This document shows, piece by piece, positions 1 through 11,865 of a stretch of DNA of 64,000 bases. The notes below the pieces were generated by a model. It saw only the letters and a program-made list of their open reading frames with translations, did no database searches and had not been told where the DNA came from. The translations under genes were made by a program, and so were the position numbers. The first letter of the stretch is position 1. The number at the start of each line of letters is the position of its first letter. This stretch comes from Plenodomus lindquistii (Eukaryota; Ascomycota; Dothideomycetes; Pleosporales; Leptosphaeriaceae): NCBI GenBank assembly GCA_025504975.1, contig JANUWI010000014.1:868001-932000 (forward strand), read 5' to 3'.

Positions 1-384
1 TTTTGTGATCATTCATCTTGAGCGAGGAGGTTTTCGTGATGTTCCCGTCAGCATCGATGCTTGGAATAGGCGCTTACAAATTACATCCTCATACACATGT
101 TCACCACTTGCTTGTCAGAAAGAATGTCGACCAGTCCTTGATATTCGATACATGTCAATCTAAGGCTGATCCAGGCGTACTCATCATCGTAATCGAAGAC
201 GCCCACCCATGCCGTTCCCAATACGCAGCATTAGACAAAGTGCTCGGCGGTCCGTCATCTTCAGAGAAAGATGCAGACAGACAGTGGTAGAACGCAAGCA
301 TACTAAACGCCCCAAACACCCTATCATGCCAACCCTTCTCGAGAAGTGCGTTGCGACAACACACATGCCATGAATCAGCCACCA
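1..384. other. gene-free window edge
   Basis: No reading frame here looks like a conserved protein. The stretch lies downstream of the AT-hook gene and presumably holds its 3' UTR. Confidence 0.5.
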
Positions 385-1103
385 CTAGACCTCCTCTTCA
401 ACCTCAGCCTCAGCCTCCTTGTCTATTTTCTCACAGTCAGCCTCATTCAACCAGCTCCAGACACTCTTTCTAAAGGCGTACTCACCAACACCGTCGCCGC
501 CATCAGCCGAGTTGTCCTCAGGATCCGCCATGGCCTCGTCGTCGACGTCCTCCTTCTTGACCTGCTTGCGGGGACGACCAGCCGCCTTCTTAGCGACAGG
601 GACCTTCTTCTCCTTGGGAGGACCGCGCTTCTTGGCCTTGGACCTGTTGTCGTCGGACTTGTCAGTGGCGGTATTGGGCTCAGTAGAGTCGCCTTTGGAG
701 TTGGCGTTGTCCTCGCCGGCCTCATCTTCACTCGCAGCCTTGCGCTTCTTTCCGGCAGCGGCCTTGGGCGCAGCTGCTGGTGCGGCGGCGACAGTACCAG
801 TCTGACCGAGATATTTGGCGAAGCTCCCGTGCTGGTCCATGGCTTTGCGCTTGACTGGTGGCCACATCTTCTTTAGACTGCCGACGGTGTTGCCAGTGAG
901 CTCATGCATAAGGTCATAGTCGAACTGCTGGTTGTTACTTTACTGATGGTCGAAAGAAAGGTGCGGATTGCGCAACTCACCTTGTCAGGCCCGATGGTGG
1001 AAAGAAACGCCGCGGCGATGAGCTTAGTTTCCTTGTCTTCAAAGCCTTTGATGAGCGTCTCGGGCTTGCCGGCCTTGTCGGTGGCTTCCTTCTTGGGAGG
1101 CAT
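385..1103 (-). CDS. small basic AT-hook nuclear protein
   Basis: Two exons: 1103-981 and about 927-385, split by a 53-nt GT-AG intron. An acceptor 3 nt further in (exon from 924) is equally possible. The product is about 221 aa. The start MPPKKEATDK is the first ATG and is followed by a short helical domain; GPDK is then joined to QFDYDLMHELTGNTVGS. This tryptic-rich N-terminal block (about residues 1-65) resembles small Myb/histone-like domains that many fungal nuclear proteins carry. The rest is Lys/Ala/Glu-rich and contains an AT-hook core, GRPRKQ, which in known proteins binds the minor groove of AT-rich DNA. The C-terminus is acidic (AEAEVEEEV). I infer a chromatin-associated protein. 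No enzyme motif is visible and the exact function is unknown. Confidence 0.75.
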
Positions 1104-2157
1104 ATTGTAGTGGTCGATGTAGAAGCCTGTAGCAGTCGTGAACTAGAGATCAGGAACAAGGAATGTAAAGTAAGAAGAGGAGAAGAATATGGACGAAGCT
1201 GTGAATTCCGGGAAGAAGTAGAGAAGGAAGAAGGTTCCAGTGCTCGCGGGTTGTTTTGTGCGGGGCTTCGTATAGCTGGAATTCGGGGTGAAGGTGACTT
1301 TGAACACGCAGACGACATTGCGCAATCTTGATATCCAGGCAACAGCGCCAATCAAGCAACGCGTCTCTCACTCTCATTCATCTGAGTCGCGCTCTTGGGT
1401 TGCCCGTCACCGACTAGAGGTAAGAAAAAGAGGTGATGGTGCAGCATCTATGGTTCGATGGTGAGTGTGTAACAAGTGCTTTTCGCATTATCGTGGGGTT
1501 TGGCAGGACGTTCTGATGCAATCCCGATGGCCTGAGTGATTGAATAGCTCCATAGAATGCATCCCTCAGTCACTGCAATGTAGTCATTCCATGCGTACGT
1601 GAAGTGACTATCACTAGTGCACGTTGAACGAAAGGAAGTCGCCACACCTTCTGTGTTGCCTACTTAACTACCGCCTAGGTTTCAGACTAGTAGGATACCG
1701 TGATCCACTCACATTGTTTGTGTGTGTGTGAAGCGCCATTTCACTGCGAGTCAAAAATGGCAGATGAGAAATAAATCATGTCTGAGAGAAAAAGCTTGAA
1801 TCCATGTCGAAGAAAATTACCAGATTCCGTCCAACGCCTTACAAGAATTCGGGGTATACCATGCCTTGCCAAACCTAACCGAGTTCCATGCCCATATTTC
1901 GTTGTTTTCGTCCTCGACAAATATCTTACAGTCTTGTGATGAGAGCTATCCCAAGACAATTTCGTCCACAGTGTTATGCATCTGTAACCAATTCCAGATA
2001 CAAGAACGAAGGCAATCCACAGAGAAGAAAAGAAATGCTCATGTTTAGTAGTAAAGAAGAAAGGAACCCTCGTTCCCATTGGTAGAAAAGACAGGATCCA
2101 AATGGCGATCTCGCAATCGCAGAGTCTACTCGCAGAATCAGCTCAAACAAATGCTGA
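1104..2157. other. intergenic, about 1 kb
   Basis: This stretch holds the 5' flank of the AT-hook gene and the 3' flank of the rhodopsin-domain gene. Open frames are short and have no recognisable content. A short TG run (tgtgtgtgtg) lies near 1720. Confidence 0.5.
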
Positions 2158-3684
2158 TCAAACTGCAGGACCCCCGCGCTCAGCATCACACTCTCTCTCG
2201 CGGCTCCGACTCCGACTCGCATCACGCACACCCGACGTCACCGCCTTGCACACAGTTTTGCACCCTTCGATCCACCCTTCCTTCCCGCCCCATCCTTCCC
2301 CACTTCCACTTGTCAGATTCCGAGTACTCGCATAGCTCTTCTGACTTATATCGTCCCTCTCCTCGATGTGCACGTCCAGTCCTTGGCTGACTTTGATGCC
2401 GTTCAGGGGGACCTCGGTGTCGTAGACGCCACCGCCTTCAATCTTGGAGCGCGTCATCGAGTGTTGCGAGGCGAGCTTGTTAGAGAGCGGGTAGCCGCGT
2501 GAGTTGGAGGAGGGCATGTTAGGCGTGTGGCGACTGCTGGCGGCTGTGTAGCCGGCGCGGGAGGAGGACATCTTGAAGTATCGTTGGAAAAAGACTTTGA
2601 GCGCCGGAGCCGACGCTGCAATTAGGCCAAGCTGTGCTTCGAGCACGGTGGTAACCCAGCCATAATAAGCCCGATAGGTTATGTCGTAGGTATCTAGTCA
2701 GTGCTATTAGTAGTTGTTGGAGAATGGACGGTGGAGGTGTGGTCTTACAGTAATAGACGTATGCAGCGTAATACGTCCTCAGGATACCACAGATGGTGGT
2801 GACAAGGCCCAGGCCGAAGATACCGCAGAGCGCGAATCGTTGGCGTCGAGTGATTTTGAGGTTCCAGATGAGGAAGATTGGGAGCATGCAAATGACCAGG
2901 TCCTGAATCGTACTAATAGCAGCACAGGCGACAATAACGGCCCCCTCATTGTAACATTGCACCTCGTTGGCCGCTCTCCATGCAGCATCGTAGATGTGGA
3001 AGAACCCCTCTACTGGTGCGCATATGAAAATGATGAGGACGAAGAAAAGAACGCCGTATATGCCACAGAAGACGATGGATGCCCATGTGGAGTATACGAA
3101 GATGTTTGTGAGGGATCCGGTTATACGTCGATAGAAACAGAGGATGGAGATCTTGATTAGGGTGGTGGAGGCCAGGTAGGTGAGTTCAATGGCTAGCGTG
3201 ATCTGTCGAGATGTGACCACAGTCGTCTTGGTCTGGTCCCAGACGTGCCATTGGAACCCGTATTGTCGGATAGCTAGAATTGCTGCTATGGTCAAGCCGA
3301 TCAACGGCAATACTGAGAGGCTGATGAGGAGGTCTGTGCGATGCCGTGGTCAGTGAAGATCATTGTTATAGTGGTCATATATTCAATGCTTACTGTCGAA
3401 TGTTAGTAGAGCACCACACGATTTGAAAGTGTGTTCACTTACCCGTCAATGCCAGCGCTCTTTGATATTACTAGTCTTGCCCACATGCGTAGAGCATATA
3501 CTACGAGTGTGATACCCAGCATAACGGCCAGAGCAACCGGTGCTTCCCATCCTCGCTCCTCTGGATCGATGTGATTTGGTTGTGGCCAGTTCTTCATGAC
3601 CTCGGCAGGCGGGTGAAGGCCACCACCACGCGCAACGAGGTTGATGCCATGTGATCCAGGTTCCATGATATCGGCTATGCTCAA
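2158..3684 (-). CDS. SAT4/Pth11-type rhodopsin-domain integral membrane protein
   Basis: Exons 3684-3444, 3333-2749 and 2693-2158 give 453 aa. The N-terminus (about residues 1-45) is extracellular-like, followed by seven hydrophobic segments. Family hallmarks of the fungal rhodopsin domain (Pfam PF20684, SAT4/Pth11-like) are visible: YGFQWHVWDQ, LIKISILCFYRR, AWRAANEVQCYNEG, and STIQDLVICMLPIFLIWNL near the sixth helix. The last exon supplies YDITYRAYYGW, a final helix and a Ser/Arg-rich cytosolic tail of about 150 residues. Known members sit in the plasma membrane; Pth11 itself acts as a surface sensor, but most members are uncharacterised, so a sensory role is inference. The gap between exons 1 and 2 cannot be removed in frame by a normal single intron without losing conserved residues; it fits a twin intron (see separate entry). 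The second intron, 2748-2694, is ordinary. Long gene-free DNA flanks both sides. Confidence 0.85.
3334..3443 (-). other. probable [D1,2] stwintron (intron within an intron donor)
   Basis: Read on the minus strand, exon 1 ends ATT GAC G at 3444. The next base, g at 3443, is the first base of an external donor. It is interrupted by a complete internal intron (3442-3393, 50 nt: GTAAGT donor, CTAAC branch site, GACAG end). Removing it rebuilds a second perfect donor, g|taagc, whose external intron runs on to CACAG at 3334 with CTGAC as branch site. The product joins G to AC CTC CTC and encodes GID-DLLISLSVLP, matching the usual DD-hydrophobic helix of the family. Total exon length, 1362 nt, is divisible by three only with this or with a poorer alternative acceptor (c|ctctcag) that deletes DLLIS. 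Confidence 0.75.
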
Positions 3685-4617
3685 GCCTACTTGTAGAATG
3701 ATGTGGTCGTCACTTGGAAGTGAAGTCGGCGGAAAGCATCACACTCCAAATGCAGAGCGCGAACAACTGGGGTGTCCCGCTGGATCTATACGAAAGTCGG
3801 AGGAAGACCCTGGAGCCAACCACTTTGTTTGCAGTAAGTGGGTCAACATCATGCACGCGTGGACCCAGCCCAACGCAAGGTGGAGTCAGCGCGCCGTCGA
3901 CCTGTGCAGTCTGGGTAAAAGAGTCACTGACTCCCGCTCACAGGCTGCAGGGGCGGCTGGTGTCTTGGCGGTTCGGTCCACCTCGGACTTGATTACATTG
4001 TTCTCTAGATAATATGGCATCTCGCACGGAATTGACCGTTTGTGAGATTCATGCACATTGCGGGACGCTCTTGGTTCCGTAATTCGCGGTCCTTGTGTGT
4101 GCTACGTCAGGATCCAAGACCGAGGTGAAATTTTCGCCCAAAACTTCTGTTGCAATGCTGATCAGCCGTGAAAATTGTAATTCTCCGTTGCCGATAATTG
4201 CGCAAAGGTTGCAAAAGCCCGGCTATAGAAAAACGTGCTGAGGCGTCGAGCTGCATGGACGTCAATCTTCGGCACGCACCAAGATCTGCACGTACGCATG
4301 TCGATCGCTTTTGGTCACCACGCCGGGGCTGGTGTTCCTAGCGCAAACCTCAAAGTTTTTCAGTGCCTGACGATCATACACAGCACCGACGACAGGTGTG
4401 TGCAATCCTTGGCCGTTGCCGCGAGCTCTGACATGTGGTAGCGTCAATTGAATGCGCACTGATGGCGTTCTTCAACGACACTTGTAGTCGCATGCAGACA
4501 TTGCTGGCGCAGACGCGCTACTGCCGGTAATTGCACCATGTGCGATGCCCACCCGGAGGCTAGGTAGCTGGGATGGACGAAGGAATTGGGAGTCCAGCTC
4601 AGCGATGCTGGACCAGG

Positions 4618-4652
4618 CGTCTGATGCTGATGCTGATTCTGATGCTGATTCA
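4618..4652. repeat. imperfect GATGCT/GATTCT hexamer repeat
   Basis: Successive units of gatgct, gatgct, gattct, gatgct and gattca are directly visible. It is a simple-sequence repeat outside any supported gene. Confidence 0.8.
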
Positions 4653-4943
4653 GGTATGTACCCCGGTGCTTCATGGCTACCACGTGGGATCGACCACATG
4701 CATGCAGACTTGAAAAAGATCGCAGAGCAATTTCGGCTCAATACAGTGAAGCTATTCCCGTAGTAGCCTCAGGTTTGTGGAGACAGCCGACAACCTGACA
4801 GGCCTGACAGTCGACCACCAACGAGCTTCTTCTTGCCACCATGGCAGTTATCACGATACATTGAGGCTTTCGGAGGAACCTGTCCGATAAGACAGTCTGT
4901 CGAAGCCTTATGTTGATAGCTATGCGCGCTGGCTGCATTTACC

Positions 4944-4981
4944 ACATCATCATTCATCATTCATCATTCATCATCATCATC
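4944..4981. repeat. CAT/CATT microsatellite
   Basis: The tract consists of catcat units interspersed with cattcat units, about 38 nt in all. Intergenic. Confidence 0.9.
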
Positions 4982-6564
4982 GACGGTTGACTCGTCCGCG
5001 AGTAAGTGTGGGCGTGACAGGCGCAAGCGAAGCCCTTAGCGAAACTGGATCCGCTCGGGCAAATATGCCGGTTCTGTAGGATGTCAAGGTTGCTGTTAGA
5101 AGGCAGCCCATATCCTTAGTTCTGCTTCTCAGGCCATGCGCTTCTGTGAGCAATCAGTCATGTCTTCGTTTCACGCACACCGCGAGTGATCAGCAACTTA
5201 CAGTGCACACTGATCAACATGTCACACGACACATTACCTCGTGGCCCGACGTACGGCGAGTAAACGTTGATGGCAAGAAGAATTGCATTATTGGTCGAGC
5301 AAATGTAATAGGTACAGAGCGCTATAGCAATGTACGAGACCGGAGGGACGGTGGTGATGAGTGGCCGATGGCGTCTTGGCTAGATGCCCACCCATTTTGG
5401 CCTGAGTAAGGAGCAGCCCGTAACGAGGTTGTTCGACCCGTGTATTGCATCTCGCCATGACTTCTGTCGACATCTTCAACTTGGAACACTCGACTCATTC
5501 GTTCAGTTGTAAAACATATCGATTGTTTCGTTGACTGCAGGGGTCTGCTCACCCGCCCGCAGAACCCCAACTAGGCCACGATCAATCCTTCCTCGAAGGA
5601 TTCCTCCCGAAGCACGATCGGGTCTCAGGAGTCAGCAGGAGCTCCACCCCAACGCAGGCTACCGGCTATCGGACCGTCCTACTCACATCCCCGTTTTGAC
5701 AGCAACACCATCTACAATTCCAGATTCCCTCCATGAACCCAAGCAGACCACCACACCAAAGCACGATCGCGTGGAGGTGGCGCTCACTACTTTCTGCAGC
5801 CGCTACAAAAGGGGAATCAAATCGCGCCGCTTGTGGCTTGCTGTCCGCGGCGAATAGTTACGCACAGCCTAATTTGTCTCACTGCCATCGGTAGTCTTAT
5901 CGGCTAGAATGTCACTGTTGCTGGAGCGTCCTTCTGGAACATCGCTGCAGATAGCCACATGGCATCCATCTCCCATCAACCGCCTTCTCGGATGTGGGGA
6001 CTACAGACTACGTGCAGCGCCAACCGCTTGGTACCCCAGTTCCAAGATGCAAGAGATATCATGTTCGGTTACCAGAGTGTGGGATTGGGCAGGGATTGTG
6101 AATTAATCTGGATTTGGGTCGTGTTTGCGACCGCTTGCTTGGGTCAATACAGCCTCGTTGCAGCCACTGACTTGGTATTAGATAGATGAAAGGTCATGCG
6201 TGTTTCGACCCCTCTTCTACTGCGGTTGCTGCGATTATGCTAACAAGATACCAAGACGCTCAAGGCAAGAGGGGGAGTCGTTATCATCATTGTCACTTAC
6301 TTTCAGCACGAGACATTGTAGTTTGTGGAATCCATGCCTCAATTCAGCCTGGTGGCACTTGGCAAGACTAACTACACTTTGAGTTTCTCTACCTGCCGAA
6401 ATCACGTCCTCTTGGAATCTCAAAGGCTCCCGAAGTCACCGAAGTCCCTTGCAGGTCTGAGAGTTGTAGTGCTAACATGACCTCAGCCTATCCACAGCTC
6501 CATCTCGTCATAGTCTCAAGACACGCCATTTGCTCCCAACATCGACAGAACTCCCCAGGTCAAC

Positions 6565-7416
6565 CTAGATGCTGAACTTTTCCATCGCGATACGAACAGC
6601 CTCGCACGCTTTGCTCTCCAACGGAAGATCGACACGAAATTCCTCAAGCTGCTCCACCAGACCCACCACACCATCCCCCTCAGCAACAGCAAACGCATTG
6701 CCAGATCCACGTTCAAGTGTCCGAGTAAGTCGTTCCGAAGGGCGTTCCTTGTGTCCAGCACCCCCAACGCGCTGCTGTGTCTTTGCAACCCTCGCACTCC
6801 GGACACGGTTCTTCTTGTCTTCTTGCTCGCGCCGACGACGCTGGAACGTCTTGTCTCCAGGCAACTTGCGCTTCTTCTTCGGCGAGACAGTATCCTCCTT
6901 CGTCTCATCATCTCCAAGCCCAAGTTCCTGCATGAAGCTCCCGAAGAACTGCATGCGCGGCTCCTCGTACTTCTTCACCACTGTGCACGCGCGGTAGCCC
7001 TTGCGCAGTTCTCGAGCAACGTACAAGTCGGCGTACTCCTTGACCTTGTCGGTTTGGGTAAATGGGGTGCCAGTCGTGTTGGTCTTGGTGTCGAAGTCTT
7101 GCTTGAGTGACAGCTCCTCGAGAGCGACCTCGGCGCGAACGACCTCGGTCAAACAGCCTGGACAAAGGAGTGGGCGGCCCTTGGTAGGATGCGCACATGT
7201 TACACCGCACTCTGCAGCGTACTCTGTCTTGACTCGGTGTCCGCACTTCAGGTCATGGTAGCGTGAGTCTGACTTGCAAGCCGTGTACTTGTCGGTGAAG
7301 GGTTGTTGTTCATGGGCAGCCTGCTGCTGCTGCTTGAGCGATTGTTGTTCATACGCGGCGACTCGGTCGTGGTAGGCTTGGACAGTTGCTCGGGCGCTGG
7401 CCTGAGTGATTGACAT
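6565..7416 (-). CDS. unrecognised 283-aa basic protein with CxxC-type cysteines
   Basis: An uninterrupted frame starts MSITQASARAT. I do not recognise the family. The N-terminal part (about residues 15-45) is Gln-rich and probably helical. Residues 45-95 carry Cys/His pairs (CKSD, LKCGHRV, CGVTC, CPGC), spaced like a small zinc-binding module. The second half is strongly basic with nuclear-localisation-like clusters (PKKKRKLPG, QRRRREQEDKKNR). The C-terminus is leucine-rich. The open length of 284 codons, continuous protein-like composition and good ATG context favour a real gene. A nuclear, metal-binding protein is only an inference. It stands alone between long empty stretches. Confidence 0.6.
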   Translation of the reverse strand: MSITQASARATVQAYHDRVAAYEQQSLKQQQQAAHEQQPFTDKYTACKSDSRYHDLKCGHRVKTEYAAECGVTCAHPTKGRPLLCPGCLTEVVRAEVALEELSLKQDFDTKTNTTGTPFTQTDKVKEYADLYVARELRKGYRACTVVKKYEEPRMQFFGSFMQELGLGDDETKEDTVSPKKKRKLPGDKTFQRRRREQEDKKNRVRSARVAKTQQRVGGAGHKERPSERLTRTLERGSGNAFAVAEGDGVVGLVEQLEEFRVDLPLESKACEAVRIAMEKFSI

Positions 7417-7977
7417 GGTGAGTGTCGCGCGTTTGCTGCCTGCTGCGTATGTTGTGGTTGTGGGCGAGTACGCGTGTGTGTTGTTGTGAAGAATTGCAAC
7501 AACAAGAGCTCAAAGTTCTTAAGAGGAGGGCAGGTCCTGCTGCTGGTGCGAAAGTGAATGGTCTTCCTTGGCGCCTGGAGCGTGACTGCAGTGACTTGCG
7601 GCGTAGGCTGCAATCTCAATGCCCTTTCACTCGAGCTCGAAATGATACGGAGCTTTGACCCTATCGTCACGAGTTGATATCAATGGCCACATGCGCTATG
7701 TTGTGAGTACACATGGTAGACTACATTGTCAGGCACCGCGCGTGATCGATTGAGATGTGAGTTGGTGAGGTGTGTTTATGTACGAGGTACTTGTTGATTG
7801 CTCGTTCTTTCACCTACAAATTATCTAACAGTCAAGTCACTGCGTCTTCTTCCTGCATTGTCATGTTCTTCTTCCTGCATTGCCATGTTCTTCTTCCTCC
7901 TGCGTTACCCCAATGCCATCACAAACACGCAGCCTTCCCCAACCCAAGTGAAGAATTAGACTCAGCCATCGACTCTC
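7417..7977. other. intergenic
   Basis: This is the 5' flank of the preceding minus-strand gene. I see no gene or strong signal. A short repeated phrase, ttcttcctgcattg, occurs twice near 7850-7890. Confidence 0.4.
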
Positions 7978-9662
7978 CTAGAAAACCGTCACGGTCCATG
8001 ATTCGTTGCTCAGGGGGAGGGCCACGAATTGGCATATGTGGATTTCATGCAGTGAGGGGAAGTCGCTCAGGACATGCACGTACAATCTGTAACCACCAGG
8101 CCCGGCGGTGTGTGTCAGCCTTTTTGGGACCAGGACGGCTTTCGATTCGACAGTGAGGGGCATAACCATCCGTAGCCATGATACCTCCACGAAGATGACC
8201 TCACCGTAAGGTCTGGTTCTTCAACACCACTCCCAATCTCGATGCCAGGATCTCGCGACCGCAGGGTACCTCCTATCCCCTTGTGCATATATCCTCGATT
8301 CTGACATTGTTGGTCGAGATGTTAAGGTAGTAGCTGTCCAGCGAAACGGCCAGCGCGAACTTCCAAAGTGTGTACTTTGGTCGTGTTCCTCTCATGATCC
8401 ACTCGCTGGGTGTGAGCCGAAGTTGACATGAAGTCAATTTCGAATCCTTTTTGCTTATCAACAAGCAAGGATTGAACCACCACGCTACGCCCGTGCGTGA
8501 ACGGCGTGCAAGCGACTTTAATCGACTCGCTGTTCGCCTGGCTCTGCAACGCTCGTTGTTACCACATGGCGCAGTGTACTCTTGTCAAGGCCGGTGACAC
8601 TCAAAAAGCTGTGCTTGATTTCTGTGCTGCCAATCTCGGCATTACAAGTGTACAGACCTATAACAGTCATGGCGTCGTTGACTGACGTACCAACGCATTT
8701 GAAAGCAGGTGTAACCAAGAGCTCGAGCTTCGAATGGTCAAGGGACTGTTACTCTGATTGCTTGCAGGCGACGCTCTGCCGATACGGCAACCGGATCTGG
8801 ATCCACGAGAACGACCAGACCTGCGTGGGCTAGATGTGTTGGTGGTCCAAGGTGTATCCAGGCTTGTCGCAGTTGATGTCAGAGTCCTCGATGGCCCTGG
8901 GTTGCCGATTGCTGGAAGTGGAGCCTCTGCTGGTACAGTGGCGGTGTGCCAGTGGGAGATGGCATGTTATATATATATAGAGACAGAGTAGTCTGGGCTC
9001 GGGCAGGCTACAACTGCCGGAGTGATCCAAATTGTAGTGGTTACCGCTGACGAGCGGTGTAGAGGGGAGTGGTGTCGACGCTTGCTTCCCAGGATCATGT
9101 CAAGGCAGGAACGGAGTGGTTGTTAGAAGTTCTCGCTTCTGGCGACATAGGTAAGGCTGGGAGTAAAGTCGCGCCGGGTGGCCTCGGTGATTGTTTCGCC
9201 GGCATTGTACATGATATGAGCAAGGAGAAAGCATGATGGTAGAGGGGATGGTCATACTGGGTGGACTGCTCATTAAAGAACCAGACCCAACCTTCTGCGC
9301 TGCTGGAAGATCGCTACGGTCCATAGTTGTCAGTGGGAGGTCTGGGGAAGGCTGAAGGTGCAGTCGACACGCCGCTGCTTCCGAGAACTCCCCAGGCTGA
9401 TGAGGCGGAGACGCGGACCTCAAACATATCTGGGTATCGTGACATGTGGACGTACTCCGTCAGTAGGTTTGGATTTGACCATGACTCATCAGCCTGGGGA
9501 CCACAGTGGCCGAGGTTCTTCGATCTTTGGATACATGGTCGGCGGAATGTCCCCTAGAACGTAGAGGCCTCGATGGCCTCAGCAGTGAGCCAATCAGTTG
9601 CCAGATGGAGAGATACATCTCCACCAAGAACCCTTCCCAAGGCTCCAGAGGACAAAAGCGGT

Positions 9663-9760
9663 ATACCCCTACTGTCGAACCTGCCGGCGAGATCGTCGAA
9701 ACCGTCGATGCACCCGTCGTAGATACCTCTACTGTCGAACCTGCCGGCGAGAGGTTGTTG
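9663..9760. repeat. 60-nt tandem duplication
   Basis: The phrase ctactgtcgaacctgccggc begins near 9669 and again 60 nt later near 9729. Unit ends differ by a few substitutions. It lies inside the decayed region. Confidence 0.75.
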
Positions 9761-10380
9761 ATCCTCAGTCGAGCTTTTCCGGACGTAGGTCAGATGTTGT
9801 TGCACTGGGACGGCCTCTTGATCAGTGCGCAGGGCGATCAGATACGCCTGACATACTGGAAGGCAGTAGCGTAGAGGTGTCCGACTGGCTCCCAGGGTCC
9901 ATACTCCGGGGGATATATATATAAAAGGTTATATATAGAAGAGAGGTGAGAGTGATACGGTGGGCATCAGGAGATGTGCTTAAAAAAAGCATGCTTCCGT
10001 TCGCTCGCGACACTGCAGCACGGGCGTTGAACAGTACCGTAAAGCCCACTCGCATCATGAGCGAACATTCGGCCGACCATACGGTGGCCTCGTCCCACCA
10101 GGGCCGGCGGTGTCTGTCAGCCTTTTTGGGACAAGAACAACTTGCGATTCCACGAAAGCACGCACAAAGGGATTCTCCAGGTGAATCTTGTTGGCTTCGG
10201 TCGGTGACAAGTGAAAGCGATCACCGAATTCACCGTCACGCTTCATCTGCAGCCACAATGATTCCTGAGCAGACGACCATGCGATCCAGGTGGACAAGAA
10301 CCTCAAGCAATATTCCAACCACAGTGGTAAATGCGTTGAGACTTGAAACTGTCAAAGTTGCTAAGGACAGCTGCTTGTGT

Positions 10381-10587
10381 TCACCCCACAGCGTCCTCGA
10401 GAATCAGCACACTTAGCGACAGGATGTTATGTCGTGAGTTTGGTGCATATGCTGTCCTTCGGCAGCGGAGTATGGTTTGGGTTCCGTCTGGATTGATGAC
10501 ATGAATCCACGTGGTCTCGATACCAAGAACCTGGAGTGTGCCGCCTTCGTTTGCAACCTTGGATGGCTTGAGACATTCTGGCGTCAC
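10381..10587 (-). pseudogene. Copia-type Pol fragment (protease C-terminal part)
   Basis: The minus-strand frame reads TLQVLGIETTWIHV, then TILRCRRTAYAPN and SRHNILSLSVL. In Ty1/Copia Pol the protease ends with a G-x-G-x-hydrophobic strand followed by a YVPNLRHNLLS-type motif, and this arrangement matches it. Just upstream (about 10700-10760, another frame) HSGASAHRSLF resembles the catalytic DSGAS-H protease motif with its Asp lost. No integrase or reverse transcriptase follows. This is a broken relic. Confidence 0.55.
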
Positions 10588-11446
10588 TCTGTAAAGTCTG
10601 CTTCGATCATGTCTATTCGAACTTTGGCAACTGATAACATGTGGTCGCAGACTTGTGAGAAAGCACCGGCGATGATCTTGCGGCGGTGCAATTGACGCAG
10701 TTCATCTCGCTGGTATACCGAAAAGACTTCGATGTGCTGATGCGCCGCTGTGCCGGTCCAGAACGAGCGGGAGCCTGGGATGAGGAGCCTTGCGCAGTCT
10801 CAGACGCAATTGTTGTTGTGTCATGTCTGATGGGCCTCGATGTAGGCCTTGTGTAGCGTGGCTGCCTCGGCCCTTCCACTGCCGTGTGTGTAGTTTTACC
10901 GGAGCAGAATGTTCACGACGGCGGTGGGTGGACGCCTCTTATGGCTTGGACATCAAGCCGCGAAGGTGCGAAAGCATGTTGATGATGTCGCAGTGAAGGC
11001 ACAGAGTGCTTCTCAACCAAGCGTCCATAGCAGAATGGACAACAAAAGCTTCAGACGTCCCTTCTCTGGGCTTGTGCTGGTACACATATCCCTTGTGAAC
11101 CTTGTCCCGGCCTTCTGAACAACTCAAAAACTCCGCAGACTGTAAGGCTTGGGCCGTGGAGACGGTCTGTATCCGTATCGGGACACATACGTCTCAGCTC
11201 GTCCCGGGGCTTTTGGAGGATTGAGGCTGCGCCCACCAAGCTGTCGTCGCTTATCGAAATCTTGCGAGTTACCACGTTGTTGACGGTCGTGCTCTCAGAT
11301 GATGCTGGGCTGGCCGAAGCGTAACAAGCGCGCCAATCGTGCCGCATGCAATGAAGCCAAGCTCAAGCGTGCTCAGTGCATGCGCATACAAGGTACACGG
11401 CCACGGCGTAACGAGACCAGTGCTGCCATCAGCTCGATTCGACAGG

Positions 11447-11484
11447 CAGGGAGGGAGGGAGGGAGGGGGAGGGGGGGAGGAAGG
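11447..11484 (+). repeat. GGGA-type purine tract, G-quadruplex-prone
   Basis: The plus strand carries repeated ggga followed by longer G runs (ggggga, ggggggga). Four or more G-triplets in close succession make quadruplex formation plausible, though this is untested. Confidence 0.7.
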
Positions 11485-11865
11485 CGTCTCAGCCGGGGAC
11501 AAACCAGGACCAACACCAGAGCGTTGTATGGGCGCGAGTCAAGAGTCGATTGCGGCCCCTTCTGGCCGCAAACGCCCTCGGATTGAAGAGGACGAGGAGG
11601 GTGAGACCATGCGAGCCAAGTTAGCTCATCGGTCACCAGCCCCAACACGTGCTGAGACCAACGACTCCGAGGAGACACTTGCAGTTCATACTTCCGCACT
11701 TGAAGCTGGAGACGGTGACATCATCCATGTGGAGCCGCTGCCTATCGGGCTCTCGAGAACAAAAGAATTCTCTCTCCTCGCGACTGGGAACGTCCTTCAT
11801 GGTACTCACATGGGTCCGGTGTCCGTATATAGGTGTATATATATATATAGATTTGACAAAGCCTC

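Larger units (their letters stand above)
3685..6564. other. intergenic, about 2.9 kb, two microsatellites
   Basis: No convincing gene on either strand. It contains an imperfect (GATGCT)n tract at about 4618-4652 and a CAT/CATT tract at 4944-4981. Short open frames around 5.5-6.4 kb lack conserved features. Base composition is not strongly AT-rich, so there is no obvious sign of repeat-induced point mutation. Confidence 0.5.
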
